Shown here: positions 7,276 through 15,160 of the stretch, piece by piece
Numbering within the stretch: the stretch's first letter is position 1
How the letters are laid out: every line of letters starts with the position of its first letter
Program-made: the position numbers and the translations under genes
The notes under the pieces: generated by a model
The model's input: only the letters and a program-made list of their open reading frames with translations
Database searches by the model: none
Told to the model about the DNA's origin: nothing
Origin: Clostridia bacterium
GTDB lineage: Bacteria; Bacillota; Clostridia; Christensenellales; UBA1242
Reading direction: 5' to 3'
Assembly: GCA_028694075.1 (NCBI GenBank)
Contig: JAQUUD010000009.1
Span: 1-27,589 of the forward strand
Length of the DNA stretch: 27,589 nt

Positions 7276-7725
7276 ATGATGAATATAAGAAAAATGACGA
7301 CTGATGATATTGAAGATGTATTGAAGATTTCAGTTGAGCAGTTTGGAAAGCATAGTTGGGGAAAATCTTTATTCCTTGACGATATTGAAAAAGAAAATAA
7401 ATTTGCTTATGTTTTAACGAAAGATAAAACATTGATTGCTTTTATTATTTTTATGTTAACCGAAAGTGAAGCGGGACTGGAATATAACATAACTAATTTG
7501 GCAACAAAACAAGAATATAAAAAAATGGGATATGCACAAGAATTAATAAGTTTTGTTAAGAATTTTTCAAAACAAAATCAAATTTGCAAAATTTGGCTTG
7601 AAGTTCGTGAAAGCAATTTGCCCGCAATTAATTTATATGAAAAATTAGGTTTTAAAACTGATTATATTCGGAAAAATTATTATTCTGACGGCGAGAATGC
7701 TTGTATAATGTCTTTTAATCTTTAA
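7276..7725 (+). CDS. rimI: Ribosomal-protein-alanine N-acetyltransferase RimI-like (GNAT)
   Basis: 149 residues with a single GNAT fold. Members acetylate protein N-termini using acetyl-CoA, classically ribosomal protein S18. The sequence shows the N-terminal IRKMTTDDIEDVLKI, an acetyl-CoA loop region ATKQEYKKMGYAQELI (about 76-91), and the RimI-typical IWLEVRESNLPAINLYEKLG (about 107-126) followed by YYSDGENACIM. The start is one of two adjacent ATGs (7276 or 7279), with only a weak purine site upstream. Its place after tsaB supports rimI over a general GNAT. Confidence 0.87.
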   Translation: MMNIRKMTTDDIEDVLKISVEQFGKHSWGKSLFLDDIEKENKFAYVLTKDKTLIAFIIFMLTESEAGLEYNITNLATKQEYKKMGYAQELISFVKNFSKQNQICKIWLEVRESNLPAINLYEKLGFKTDYIRKNYYSDGENACIMSFNL

Positions 7726-7743
7726 TAATCATATATAATTAAT

Positions 7744-8463
7744 ATGTTTTTCGAGTTTAAAGGCAAAAAAGTTTATTATGAAGTAACAGGTGACACGGGC
7801 GACTGGATTGTTTTTTTGCACGGCTGGGGCGGTTCGGTGAAAAGTTTTTTTGGCGTGGTTCAAATGTTTGAAAACAACCGATGTTTAAATTTAGATTTTC
7901 CGCCTTTTGGAATGTCTGAAGAAATGGCTGAAGTTTGGAACCTTGAAGATTATGCTTTGATGTTAAAAGCATTAGTTGATTTTTTGGAAATCAAACAAAT
8001 GAAAATTATTGCACATTCATTCGGTGGAAGAGTTGCAATTTTGTTTTCAAGCCTTTATAATGATAAAGTTGACAGGCTTATTCTTGTTGACAGTGCTGGC
8101 ATAAAACCGAAAAAAAATTTAATGGTTGCTTTTAAAATAATAAAATTCAAATTTCTTAAAAAAATCGGTATTAACCAAAAAAATAAAGGCTCGCAAGATT
8201 ATAAAAATTTGTCTGACAAAATGAAAAAAACTTTTATTAACATCATAAATCGGCACTTGGAAAATGAATGCATTGAAATTGATTGTCCGACTTTGATTAT
8301 TTTTGGGGAAAATGATAAGGCAACGCCTGTTTATATGGCGAAAAAATTAAATGCTTTAATAAAAGATAGTGCCATTATAATTTTTAAAAACGCAGGTCAT
8401 TTTGCTTATCTCGATAATTTTTATGAATTTATTGAGATTAGTAAGCATTTTATGGACGCATAA
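7744..8463 (+). CDS. Alpha/beta hydrolase, substrate unknown
   Basis: 239 residues with a complete alpha/beta-hydrolase fold. The oxyanion loop is FLHGWGGS (24-31). The nucleophile elbow IIAHSFGGR (88-96) has Ser92. The acid is Asp191 in LIIFGENDKATP (185-195), and the base is His219 in NAGHFAYLD (216-224). The lid between about 120 and 175 is Lys-rich. There is no signal peptide, so it is cytosolic. The ATG at 7744 lies 18 bases after the rimI stop with no Shine-Dalgarno site, only AT-rich sequence. The substrate cannot be inferred: esterase, peptidase and carboxylesterase are all possible. Context suggests co-transcription with rimI. Confidence 0.85.
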   Translation: MFFEFKGKKVYYEVTGDTGDWIVFLHGWGGSVKSFFGVVQMFENNRCLNLDFPPFGMSEEMAEVWNLEDYALMLKALVDFLEIKQMKIIAHSFGGRVAILFSSLYNDKVDRLILVDSAGIKPKKNLMVAFKIIKFKFLKKIGINQKNKGSQDYKNLSDKMKKTFINIINRHLENECIEIDCPTLIIFGENDKATPVYMAKKLNALIKDSAIIIFKNAGHFAYLDNFYEFIEISKHFMDA

Positions 8464-8902
8464 GTATTAATAAACAACTTGAAATTTAGATATTTAAATT
8501 TTTTAAATGAGTAAGATGTTGGGAAGTTAAGGCTTTTTGTGAGCAAACTTTTATAAAACAATTTGATTTGCGAAAGTGATAATATTATAAGTTGTAAGGT
8601 TTAAATATCGCATTTTAGAGTTTAGGTTTGTTTAATTATTTTAAGCAGATGAAGTTGGCGGAAGAGAAACTGCCGGAAAGGCTTGGGCAGTTAACCGCCC
8701 AAGCAGTGCCTTTAAAAAGGCACTGGCGGGTGCTTTCAAGCACCCGCACTTTCCGGCAGGTATAAAACTCGGCTGTATTACTTAACTTTTTAAAATAAAA
8801 TTAAATAAGTAAATCAAGAAAAAAAACAAATTCAACAAAAAAACATAATATAATAAGAAATAATATATAATTTTTATATATGGCAAATTAAAGGGGGAAA
8901 AT
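8464..8902. other. Intergenic region with a cloverleaf element
   Basis: These 439 bases hold no ORF worth calling. Bases 8670-8759 are the second cloverleaf element. Upstream of the MurF-like gene there are several TATAAT words (8849-8854 and 8866-8871) in AT-rich DNA, but no well-placed -35 box, so the promoter is not assigned. The gene itself has an AAAGGGGGAAAA ribosome binding site. Confidence 0.65.
8670..8759. repeat. Cloverleaf inverted-repeat element, copy 2
   Basis: The outer stem CTGCCGGAAAG (8670-8680) pairs perfectly with 8749-8759. Inside are three hairpins with almost no spacer. Arm A is GCTTGGGC (8681-8688) with 8697-8704. Arm B is AGTGCCTTT (8705-8713) with 8716-8724. Arm C is GCGGGTGCTT (8726-8735) with 8738-8747. 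Only two bases outside loops are unpaired. It is GC-rich against AT-rich flanks and is not followed by a T-run. It lies between the hydrolase gene and the MurF-like gene. Confidence 0.9.
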
Positions 8903-10552
8903 ATGGGATTTATAGAATTCTTCAATCTTGAAAATATACAGTTTTTAATCGCAATCTTTTTAAGTGTAATAAACTCTGTGCTTCTTATTTTAATATCAAA
9001 AAAATTTTTGCAAATATTGCAAATCTCAAATTATAAAATAAGGGGATACAGCGTATGGCTTATGGATACAAAAGCCAAATATATATCTCGCATTGCACTT
9101 CTTTGTTTTCTAAGTTTGGCATGTGCATTGGTTACAAACGCTTTATTTAATGTTACAGGCACTGGTGCAAATTTTGCATATTTTGGGCTGATATTTTATA
9201 TTTATTTTTCGATTGTTTTTATCATTAATATGATTAAATTACCGCAAAAAACTCCGCTTGTTCAAACAAGACGAATGTCCCGAATTACAACATTATTGTT
9301 TTTATTCAGTTTTGTTATTACTTTCGTTTTTATTTGGCTTTCAGAAATTTATCTGACTTTTTTAAGTGTGGGGATAATAACAATAACTCCGCTTTTGCTT
9401 CCGATTTTAGTCCCGCTTGTGCATTTTATGCTTGTTCCGCTTGAAGGGCTTTTAAGGCTTAATTATATAAGAAGAGCAAAAAATAAACTTGCAAAAAGAA
9501 CTGATTTAATCAAAATTGGCATAACGGGCAGTTACGGCAAAACCAGCGTTAAATATATTCTGAATGCAATGCTTAGCGAAAAATATAATGTATGTATGAC
9601 TCCGCACAGTTTTAACACTCCGATGGGACTCACAAAAGTTGTTTTAAATTATTTGAAAAATGAAAATAACATACTTATTGCTGAGATGGGAGCAAGACAA
9701 GAGGGCGACATCAAATTTTTATGTGATTTAATAAAACCGCATCACGGAATAATAACCGGCGTAGGGTCGCAACATTTTCAAACTTTTGGAAGTTTGGAAA
9801 ACATTGCGAAAACAAAGAACGAACTTGTTTTGGCTTTGCCCGATAGTGCCTATGTTGTGTTCAATGGTGACAGCAAAAATTGCAAAATGATGTTCAATAC
9901 TTGCCAACTTAAAAACAAATTTATAATATCACTTAGCAAAAAATCTGAACTTGTTATAGAAAATATCAAACTAAGTGAAAATGGAACTGGATTTATGCTT
10001 AAATATCAAGGAAATTCAGTGGAATGCCAAACTGCTTTATTGGGCAAACATAATCTTTTAAATATTTTATTAAGTGCTTGTCTTGCAATTAAACTTGGAG
10101 TTAGTTTGGAGAAAATTAGCAAAGCAATAAAAAGTTTAGAGCCAGTTCCGCATAGATTACAGCCAATTGAAAACGGAAATGTTTTGGTTTTAGATGATGC
10201 TTATTCATCAAATGATGAAGGTGCAAAAAATGCAGTTGAGGTTTTAAAGTTTTTCGAGGGAAAAATTAAAATTTGCATAACTCCAGGCATTGTTGAACTT
10301 GGAGAAAAGGAAGACAACATAAATCAAGAATTTGGCAAGCAATTGGCAGAAGTGTGTGATTATATTATCATTGTGAACAAGGTTAATAGCGAAAGTTTAA
10401 AAAAAGGCTTATTGTCAAAAAAAATGGAAGAAGAAAACATTTTTGTTGTCGAGAATTTAGATTTGGCAAAACAAAAATTGAAAGAACTTATTAGCCCTGA
10501 AAATAAATATGCGGTTTTATTTGAAAACGATTTACCGGATAATTACACTTAA
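8903..10552 (+). CDS. murF: MurF-like Mur ligase with N-terminal membrane domain
   Basis: 549 residues. About residues 11-35, 62-82, 92-112, 128-150 and 152-180 are hydrophobic helices, so an integral membrane domain precedes a soluble Mur ligase from about 203. The ligase part shows the P-loop GITGSYGKTS (206-215), EMGARQEGDI (261-270), SQHFQTFGS (289-297), a central-domain PHRLQ (416-420) and DDAYSSN (431-437), ending FENDLPDNYT. MurF joins D-Ala-D-Ala to UDP-MurNAc-tripeptide. The membrane domain is an addition known in some Clostridia. It could instead be a MurF paralogue acting on another precursor. Cloverleaf elements lie on both sides of the gene. Confidence 0.82.
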   Translation: MGFIEFFNLENIQFLIAIFLSVINSVLLILISKKFLQILQISNYKIRGYSVWLMDTKAKYISRIALLCFLSLACALVTNALFNVTGTGANFAYFGLIFYIYFSIVFIINMIKLPQKTPLVQTRRMSRITTLLFLFSFVITFVFIWLSEIYLTFLSVGIITITPLLLPILVPLVHFMLVPLEGLLRLNYIRRAKNKLAKRTDLIKIGITGSYGKTSVKYILNAMLSEKYNVCMTPHSFNTPMGLTKVVLNYLKNENNILIAEMGARQEGDIKFLCDLIKPHHGIITGVGSQHFQTFGSLENIAKTKNELVLALPDSAYVVFNGDSKNCKMMFNTCQLKNKFIISLSKKSELVIENIKLSENGTGFMLKYQGNSVECQTALLGKHNLLNILLSACLAIKLGVSLEKISKAIKSLEPVPHRLQPIENGNVLVLDDAYSSNDEGAKNAVEVLKFFEGKIKICITPGIVELGEKEDNINQEFGKQLAEVCDYIIIVNKVNSESLKKGLLSKKMEEENIFVVENLDLAKQKLKELISPENKYAVLFENDLPDNYT

Positions 10553-10577
10553 AAAGCAAGATGCAATTAAATTTGTT

Positions 10578-10659
10578 GCCGGGAAGTAAAAAATTTGAAA
10601 TCAAATTTTTTTAAAAATTGCTTTGCAATTTTGCTCGCTAAACGCTCGCACTTCCCGGC
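10578..10659. repeat. Cloverleaf inverted-repeat element, copy 3 (degenerate)
   Basis: The outer stem GCCGGGAAG (10578-10586) pairs with 10651-10659. Arm A pairs AAAAAATTTGA (10588-10598) with 10601-10611. Arm B pairs AAAATTGC (10614-10621) with 10625-10632 around TTT. The third position (10633-10649) is not a hairpin but holds a tandem GCTCGC. It starts 25 bases after the MurF-like stop and is followed by GTTTTT, so here the structure might also serve as a terminator. Confidence 0.7.
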
Positions 10660-10743
10660 GTTTTTCAACCAACATACAAACACATTGCCAAAAGTTTGAA
10701 TTTTGGGTGGCATAGTTAAAATCCTTTTATATTTTTTTTAACA

Positions 10744-10950
10744 AATGTCGCACTGAGTTGTGTGCTTGTTGAATAAAATATTAATTGTTTCGAAAAGTTT
10801 ATTTTTTGCAAATGTCGCACGAAGCCTAATAAAGCGGTTTTGCTAGCGACCCAAGTGCATTTGTTCGACTAATGTCGCACGAAAGTGTGTGCCCAATAAA
10901 GCGGGTTAAACAAGCAAATTTTTCAACTGTTTTAATATTCAAATGCACGA
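10744..10950 (+). repeat. Spaced 10-bp direct repeats (AATGTCGCAC)
   Basis: AATGTCGCAC occurs at 10744-10753, 10811-10820 and 10871-10880, and a shortened AATGCACGA at 10942-10950, at intervals of 67, 60 and 71 bases. Copies 2 and 3 share the extension GA and a nearby AATAAAGCGG. Copies 2 and 4 share CACGAAGCC, and copies 1 and 3 share GTGTGC. The units look like diverged copies of a longer ancestral repeat of about 60-70 bases. Confidence 0.7.
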
Positions 10951-10951
10951 A

Positions 10952-10988
10952 GCCGTGAGCCCGCCAAAGGCGGGCTCACGGCGTTTTT
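10952..10988 (+). terminator. Strong Rho-independent terminator
   Basis: A perfect 14-bp stem, GCCGTGAGCCCGCC (10952-10965) with its complement at 10969-10982 around loop AAA, is followed by G and TTTTT (10984-10988). It is about 400 bases past the MurF-like gene, immediately after the repeat cluster, so it ends either a long 3' extension of that transcript or a separate RNA. Confidence 0.9.
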
Positions 10989-11234
10989 ATTAACATGTTT
11001 TAACCCTGCCAACTAATTTTTTTTACTTTTTACGACGCTGCTTTATGTTTTTAACTCTTTACAAATCTTATTTTTTCATGGTTGTGTAAGTTTTGTTGAA
11101 ACCTGCAATTTTTCCTGTTTTCGCATTCTGAGTTTTGGTTTTCTTACTTTACCTAAATGATATTTATATTTTCACATAATTTTCTCGTTTTTCACTATCC
11201 TTATGAATAAATCTATTTAATTTATAGAAAATAT

Positions 11235-11263
11235 TTGTTTTTCTTGTTTTATTTTGTTATAAT
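11235..11263 (+). promoter_or_regulatory. Promoter of the conjugation-like membrane protein gene
   Basis: The -35 is TTGTTT (11235-11240), with a 17-base spacer and TATAAT (11258-11263) preceded by the extended -10 TG at 11255-11256. It lies 30 bases before the ATG at 11293, which has an AAGAGG binding site. Confidence 0.6.
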
Positions 11264-11292
11264 TAAGCAAAATATATACGTAAGAGGTAAAT

Positions 11293-13395
11293 ATGAATTT
11301 ATTTCATTTTGGTGCAAATACACTTGCGATGGACATTTGGCTTTATATTCAAGCACTGTTCTCAATTTTTCCAAAACTTTTATATTTACTTTCAAACTCA
11401 TTTTTATCAATTATAGATATTTTGCAATTTGTTTTTAGAAAGTTAGCGGGATTAGATGTTTATTACATAGATGGTGTTGCACAAGAAGGTGACATTGTTT
11501 ATCATTTTTTGAGGGGCACGCTGTTCGGCGAGTATCCGGTTTTAACAAATGTTTTTTGGAGTTTGATAATTCTTGGTGTGATTTTGCTTGTTGTGTCAAT
11601 AATAATTTCAGTAATACGAAGCGAATATGCTTCAGATAAAATTGAACCCAAGTCGAAGTATGTCATGCAAGGTTTCAAATCACTTATTTTTATGGCAATA
11701 ATTCCAATTATTGTTTTATTCGGAGTTTATTTGAGCAATGTGGTGCTTCAAGCAGTTGACAGTGCAACCTCACTCTCTTCTGGAAGTTCGTTTCAGTTTT
11801 TGGATTCAAGCAAATTAAAAGAATCTCACACTGCTACAGATGCTGTGACTTACATAAACTACAATTTCTTTACAGTGGCTATGCCAACGACAACCACAAC
11901 TTTTAGTGGTGTAATTTTTAATGCATCGTGCTATAGTGCAAACAGAGTTCGGCAAACGGAGAATATTGATTTAAAAGGTGGAGATCAAGATTATAATGGC
12001 TTTTGGGGGCTTTTGGAGGCCGGACTGGCGAATAACTGGAATAATTTGCTTACTGGTGACAGTGTCGATCAAGTTGCGGGTGCAATTGATGAAGCATTCG
12101 CAAACTATGTTCAACTAAAAGATAGTGATTATGCAACACTGATTTACACTCCGGGATATCTTGAAGACAGCAATATATCTGCTGTTGATGTTTTCACGGC
12201 AACTCAAGGTCAATGGGAGTGTCAGGGTTTTGACAGAAATAATGTTGCAATGGTTTGGTATTATTACAATTTGTGGTTCTATAACTTTTTGATTGCATTT
12301 GGTGCAGGCATTATGATTTCAATTTTGTTCATTAATCTAACGGCAGGATTGATGGGTCGTTTAATTGAACTTTTGGCATTGTTCTTAGTTGCTGCACCTC
12401 TAATTTCAATTATGCCACTAGATAATGGCAATGCTTATAATGCGTGGCGTGGCAAATTTATTGGAAAAACATTGATGGTTATTGGTGCCGTCGGCGGAAT
12501 GAATATAGTGTTTTTAATCTTGCCATATTTAAATGAAATATCATTTTTCAATGAGGACTATGTTGATTATATAGTTTCCATTCTCTTTATGTTTGTCGCA
12601 TTAAATTTGGTTAAAAGTTTTATTGGAATGATAAGTTCATTTGTTAAGAGTGAAGACTTAAATGAATCTGGCGAAAAAATAGCCAAAGATTTGGGCACTA
12701 ATATTGCCAAAGCCGGAATGCTCGCAGCAGGCGCTGGCGGACTCGCCTTAAAAGGTGCAACTTTGCTTTCAGGTGCGGGGTTAGGTGCAAAAGGCTTGAA
12801 AGGTGGCGCTAAGATGTTGTTGGATAATAGATTAAGTGCAAGACAAGGTAAGGCAGACGCTTATAACACAGAGAGAGAAGGATTTAGGCATCAAATGTTG
12901 CAAGATGAAGGAGTTGCGTCAGAAGCCGCTAAAGACGTTAGATATTCAGGACATTATGCCACAATGGACGACCGTGATTTTGAAGTGGAAATCAGGCGCG
13001 ATAAAACTTCATATGAAAATGCCTTACGACAACGTAAAATTGATATCTCAAGTGAGAAAGTGCGAAGTAAATATGGAGATGAAAAAACTGCTGACGATTA
13101 TAAGCAAGGTTACAAACAAATGGCAAAAGAAAGATTTTATGAATGGTCTGATCAAAGTGACAAGGATATTGGTCGTTCAGTAGGAGATCTTACAAAAACA
13201 ATGCTTCAACATACATTACAATCAAGCAGTTTATATGGAGGCTGGAAAGATCAAACCAGTGCTGATAAATTGGCTATTAAGTTGGATATCCCAATAGTTA
13301 CTAAATATTTTAAAGATAAAGCAAATGATGAAGAACTTCAAAAGGCAATTAAGGAAGCGGAACTTAAACAAAAAGCGATGAAAGACATTAAATGA
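11293..13395 (+). CDS. VirB6/TrbL-like conjugation channel membrane protein (orphan)
   Basis: 700 residues. Predicted membrane helices lie at about 85-107, 131-152, 330-350, 355-375, 392-413 and 424-445, with a polar Thr/Ser- and Asn-rich segment at 155-320 probably outside the cell (four cysteines in the window are not obviously paired). A Gly/Ala-rich stretch (475-505) and a long charged C-terminal tail (510-700) follow. This layout, with AWRGKFIGK before a membrane helix, matches the inner-membrane channel subunits of type IV secretion (VirB6, TrbL) and the transmembrane protein of mycoplasma ICEs. No VirB4, VirD4, relaxase or integrase gene is nearby, so it stands alone with its own promoter. 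The family call is by architecture. Confidence 0.5.
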   Translation: MNLFHFGANTLAMDIWLYIQALFSIFPKLLYLLSNSFLSIIDILQFVFRKLAGLDVYYIDGVAQEGDIVYHFLRGTLFGEYPVLTNVFWSLIILGVILLVVSIIISVIRSEYASDKIEPKSKYVMQGFKSLIFMAIIPIIVLFGVYLSNVVLQAVDSATSLSSGSSFQFLDSSKLKESHTATDAVTYINYNFFTVAMPTTTTTFSGVIFNASCYSANRVRQTENIDLKGGDQDYNGFWGLLEAGLANNWNNLLTGDSVDQVAGAIDEAFANYVQLKDSDYATLIYTPGYLEDSNISAVDVFTATQGQWECQGFDRNNVAMVWYYYNLWFYNFLIAFGAGIMISILFINLTAGLMGRLIELLALFLVAAPLISIMPLDNGNAYNAWRGKFIGKTLMVIGAVGGMNIVFLILPYLNEISFFNEDYVDYIVSILFMFVALNLVKSFIGMISSFVKSEDLNESGEKIAKDLGTNIAKAGMLAAGAGGLALKGATLLSGAGLGAKGLKGGAKMLLDNRLSARQGKADAYNTEREGFRHQMLQDEGVASEAAKDVRYSGHYATMDDRDFEVEIRRDKTSYENALRQRKIDISSEKVRSKYGDEKTADDYKQGYKQMAKERFYEWSDQSDKDIGRSVGDLTKTMLQHTLQSSSLYGGWKDQTSADKLAIKLDIPIVTKYFKDKANDEELQKAIKEAELKQKAMKDIK

Positions 13396-13834
13396 AGCGA
13401 GAAATAAGATTGTCAATAAAAAATATTTGCCAAAATATCACTAAAACTGGATAGTTCTCACTTTAGAACAATTTTATAAAATTATTTTAATACTTGTTTT
13501 AATATATATTATATAACGATACTTATAAACAATTAAGCAATAAAAAAGCCCGTTTAACCAGCCCGTTTGCCCGTTAGACCAGCCCGTTTGATTTGCTTGA
13601 CCGCTCGCCCTGCTTGCGCCCGCTCGCTTAGCCCGTTTGGTTGGCTTGTTCGCTCGCACAGTTTCACGCGCTCGCTTATTTGACAAGCTCATTTGACAAG
13701 CCCGTTAGACCAGCCCGTTTGATTTGCTTGACCGCTCGCCCTGCTTGCGCCCGCTCGCTTAGCCCGTTTGCAGTTAACTGAGAATAATGAATTTAAATAA
13801 GACATATTAAATTAAAATAAGAAAGGAGAATATT
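13396..13834. other. Intergenic region dominated by a GC-rich repeat block
   Basis: About 150 AT-rich bases after the membrane protein gene, then the GC-rich repeat block (13547-13770), then 64 AT-rich bases ending in an AAAGGAG ribosome binding site for the DUF1858 gene. The open frame on the minus strand across the block only translates the repeats. I see no terminator for the membrane protein gene. Confidence 0.65.
13547..13770. repeat. GC-rich block with a perfect 71-bp direct repeat
   Basis: Bases 13569-13639 and 13700-13770 are identical over 71 bp, 131 bp apart. Within the block AGCCCGTTT occurs six times (13547, 13560, 13581, 13630, 13712, 13761) and CGCTCGC six times (13602, 13621, 13651, 13669, 13733, 13752). 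The intervening 60 bases are a diverged version of the same unit. No inverted repeats were found, so it is direct-repeat DNA rather than hairpin DNA. CGCTCGC also occurs in cloverleaf copy 3 at 10643. Confidence 0.88.
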
Positions 13835-14104
13835 ATGAAATATAATAAAGACACAACAATAGGAGAAATTTTGCAAGATAATCCAAAAAAAGCCGATGTT
13901 TTATTGGGATTTGGAATGCATTGTTTGGGTTGCCCGATGAGCAGAAGAGAAACAATGGGGCAGGCTTGTGCTGTTCACGAACTTGACCTTGATTTTGTTT
14001 TGGCAAAATTGAATGACGATGATAAAAATGAAACGAATGTCCAGAAAATGGTTCAGTCAAAAGCAAAACCTAAAGCACAAGCGAAACCAAAAACAAAAAT
14101 TTAA
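13835..14104 (+). CDS. DUF1858 / redox-disulfide domain protein
   Basis: 89 residues. TTIGEILQDNPKKADVLLGF followed by GMHCLGCPMSRRETMGQACA (28-47) is the DUF1858 domain, also called the hybrid-cluster-protein-associated redox disulfide domain, with a CxxC at Cys30/Cys33 and a third Cys45. The family is found in anaerobes and is thought to act in redox or metal-centre chemistry, but the exact role is unknown. A Lys/Ala-rich low-complexity tail (KAKPKAQAKPKTK) follows. The start has AAAGGAG at 13822-13828. It is not obviously co-transcribed with its neighbours. Confidence 0.85.
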   Translation: MKYNKDTTIGEILQDNPKKADVLLGFGMHCLGCPMSRRETMGQACAVHELDLDFVLAKLNDDDKNETNVQKMVQSKAKPKAQAKPKTKI

Positions 14105-14202
14105 TATAAGACACTAACTAACTCTAACTGAAACAAACGCCAAAAACACAAATTAAGTCTAAAAAAAATATTAAAGCAATCGCAGTAAATATTTTTGAGT
14201 TA

Positions 14203-14211
14203 TGATATAAT
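14203..14211 (+). promoter_or_regulatory. Possible upstream promoter (extended -10) for the S10 region
   Basis: TGATATAAT (14203-14211) is an extended -10 element, but no -35 box is seen at the right distance (CAGTAA). If active, it would add about 185 bases to the leader of the main promoter. Bases 14236-14241 (GTCAGT) and 14261-14266 (ACTGAC) could form a weak hairpin in this extra RNA. Confidence 0.35.
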
Positions 14212-14396
14212 ATAAAAGCGAAAATTTAGATAGTGGTCAGTGTTTTTGTTTATGAACTGGACTGACTTAAATGTTTCAGAATGTCAAGATAACAGAAAAT
14301 AAGGTAATTAGTCGGTGTTTTTAAACAAAAATATGTTAAAAATAGGTCACATTTTAAAGAAAATGAAAAATATTATAAAAATTTTATAAAAAGGTG

Positions 14397-14425
14397 TTGA
14401 CAGTTGCTGTCGGCTGAGTTATAAT
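14397..14425 (+). promoter_or_regulatory. Consensus sigma-A-type promoter of the S10-spc cluster
   Basis: TTGACA (14397-14402), exactly 17 bases, TATAAT (14420-14425): both hexamers match the consensus fully. Transcription should start near 14432. An interrupted inverted repeat, TTGCTGT-CG-GCT (14404-14415) and AGC-TA-ACAGCAA (14432-14443), is centred on the -10 box and could be an operator. Confidence 0.9.
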
Positions 14426-14431
14426 AAACGA

Positions 14432-14689
14432 AGCTAACAGCAATTTTTTTTATGCTGGCAACTGAAACACACGGATAAGTGTAACGGAAATTATAGGTTT
14501 CTTGATTTGGCAGTTTGCTTAAAAAAGATTTACAAACAGAAATTTAAATTATTTTGCTTAAATAAAATTTATTTAATAAATCATCAACATTAAAACTTGC
14601 AAAAATTAAATAAATGAAATTAAAGGTTCCGCTTGTTAGACAATCCGAAATAAAAAATATTTTAGATGCTATTTTAGTAGGAGGATTTT
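14432..14689 (+). promoter_or_regulatory. S10 operon leader (about 260 nt, untranslated)
   Basis: No ORF is visible between the predicted start site and the rpsJ ribosome binding site. The first 30 bases can form CAGCA (14438-14442) with TGCTG (14453-14457) around an A/T loop. In Bacillota and enterobacteria the S10 leader can bind L4 or S10-operon proteins for feedback control, but I do not recognise a known leader fold here. The long leader suggests regulation, which is inference. Confidence 0.4.
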
Positions 14690-14695
14690 TTGAAA

Positions 14696-15004
14696 ATGGC
14701 TACAGAAACAATTAGAATTAAACTTAAAGCATATGACCACTCGCTTCTTGATGATGCGTGCAAAAGGATTATAAACACGGCAAATAAGAATGGTGCAAGA
14801 ATCATTGGACCGATTCCGTTGCCAACGGATAGAGAGGTTATAACAGTCATTCGCTCTCCTTTCAAGCATAAAGACAGCAGAGAACAGTTTGAATCAAGAA
14901 CACATAAAAGAATGATTGAAATTTTGAGTCCGAATGCAAAGGCAGTTGACGCTCTTATGAAAATAGATTTACCTGCTGGTGTTGATATAAAAATTAAAAT
15001 TTAA
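14696..15004 (+). CDS. rpsJ: 30S ribosomal protein S10
   Basis: 102 residues from the ATG at 14696 (MATETIRIKLKAYDHSLLDD). An in-frame TTG at 14690 would add two residues and lies 5 bases after TAGGAGG (14678-14684), while the ATG lies 11 bases after it. Family alignment favours the ATG, but spacing leaves the point open. S10 is part of the 30S head and is also NusE in antitermination. Typical motifs include GPIPLPT and RTHKRMIEI. It is the first gene of the cluster. The 156 bases to rplC hold no gene; a weak open frame there lacks a start. Confidence 0.97.
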   Translation: MATETIRIKLKAYDHSLLDDACKRIINTANKNGARIIGPIPLPTDREVITVIRSPFKHKDSREQFESRTHKRMIEILSPNAKAVDALMKIDLPAGVDIKIKI

Positions 15005-15160
15005 GATTATATTATTAAATAATATATAACTAAATAATAAACATTAAACAAAACATATTGATGCGAGCAAAAAAAATATAGAAATTTTTAAAGTGTCAGA
15101 TGACAAAGAACTTGAAATAGTTTCTGATAAAACTTACAATATAAATAAGGAGAAATTTAA

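Larger units (their letters stand above)
10553..11292. other. 740-base structured intergenic region
   Basis: In order it contains the degenerate cloverleaf copy (10578-10659), an AT-rich spacer, three to four copies of a 10-bp direct repeat (10744-10950), a strong terminator (10952-10988), a T-rich stretch of about 240 bases without ORFs, and the promoter of the next gene (11235-11263). On the minus strand, 11068-11148 reads as a 26-codon open frame with a protein-like end but no start, possibly a gene fragment. Confidence 0.65.

Noticed and set aside
10744..10950. CRISPR-like array
   Set aside because: The repeats are only 10 bp, just three exact copies, and intervals are uneven (60-71). 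There are no cas genes.
11068..11148. Minus-strand gene fragment with a protein-like end (KTGKIAGFNKTYTTMKK)
   Set aside because: Only 26 codons between stops and no start codon; it could be a relic but is too short to call.
13474..13692. Minus-strand reading frame across the repeat block
   Set aside because: Its residues only mirror the AGCCCGTTT and CGCTCGC repeats, there is no ribosome binding site, and it spans the repeat edge.
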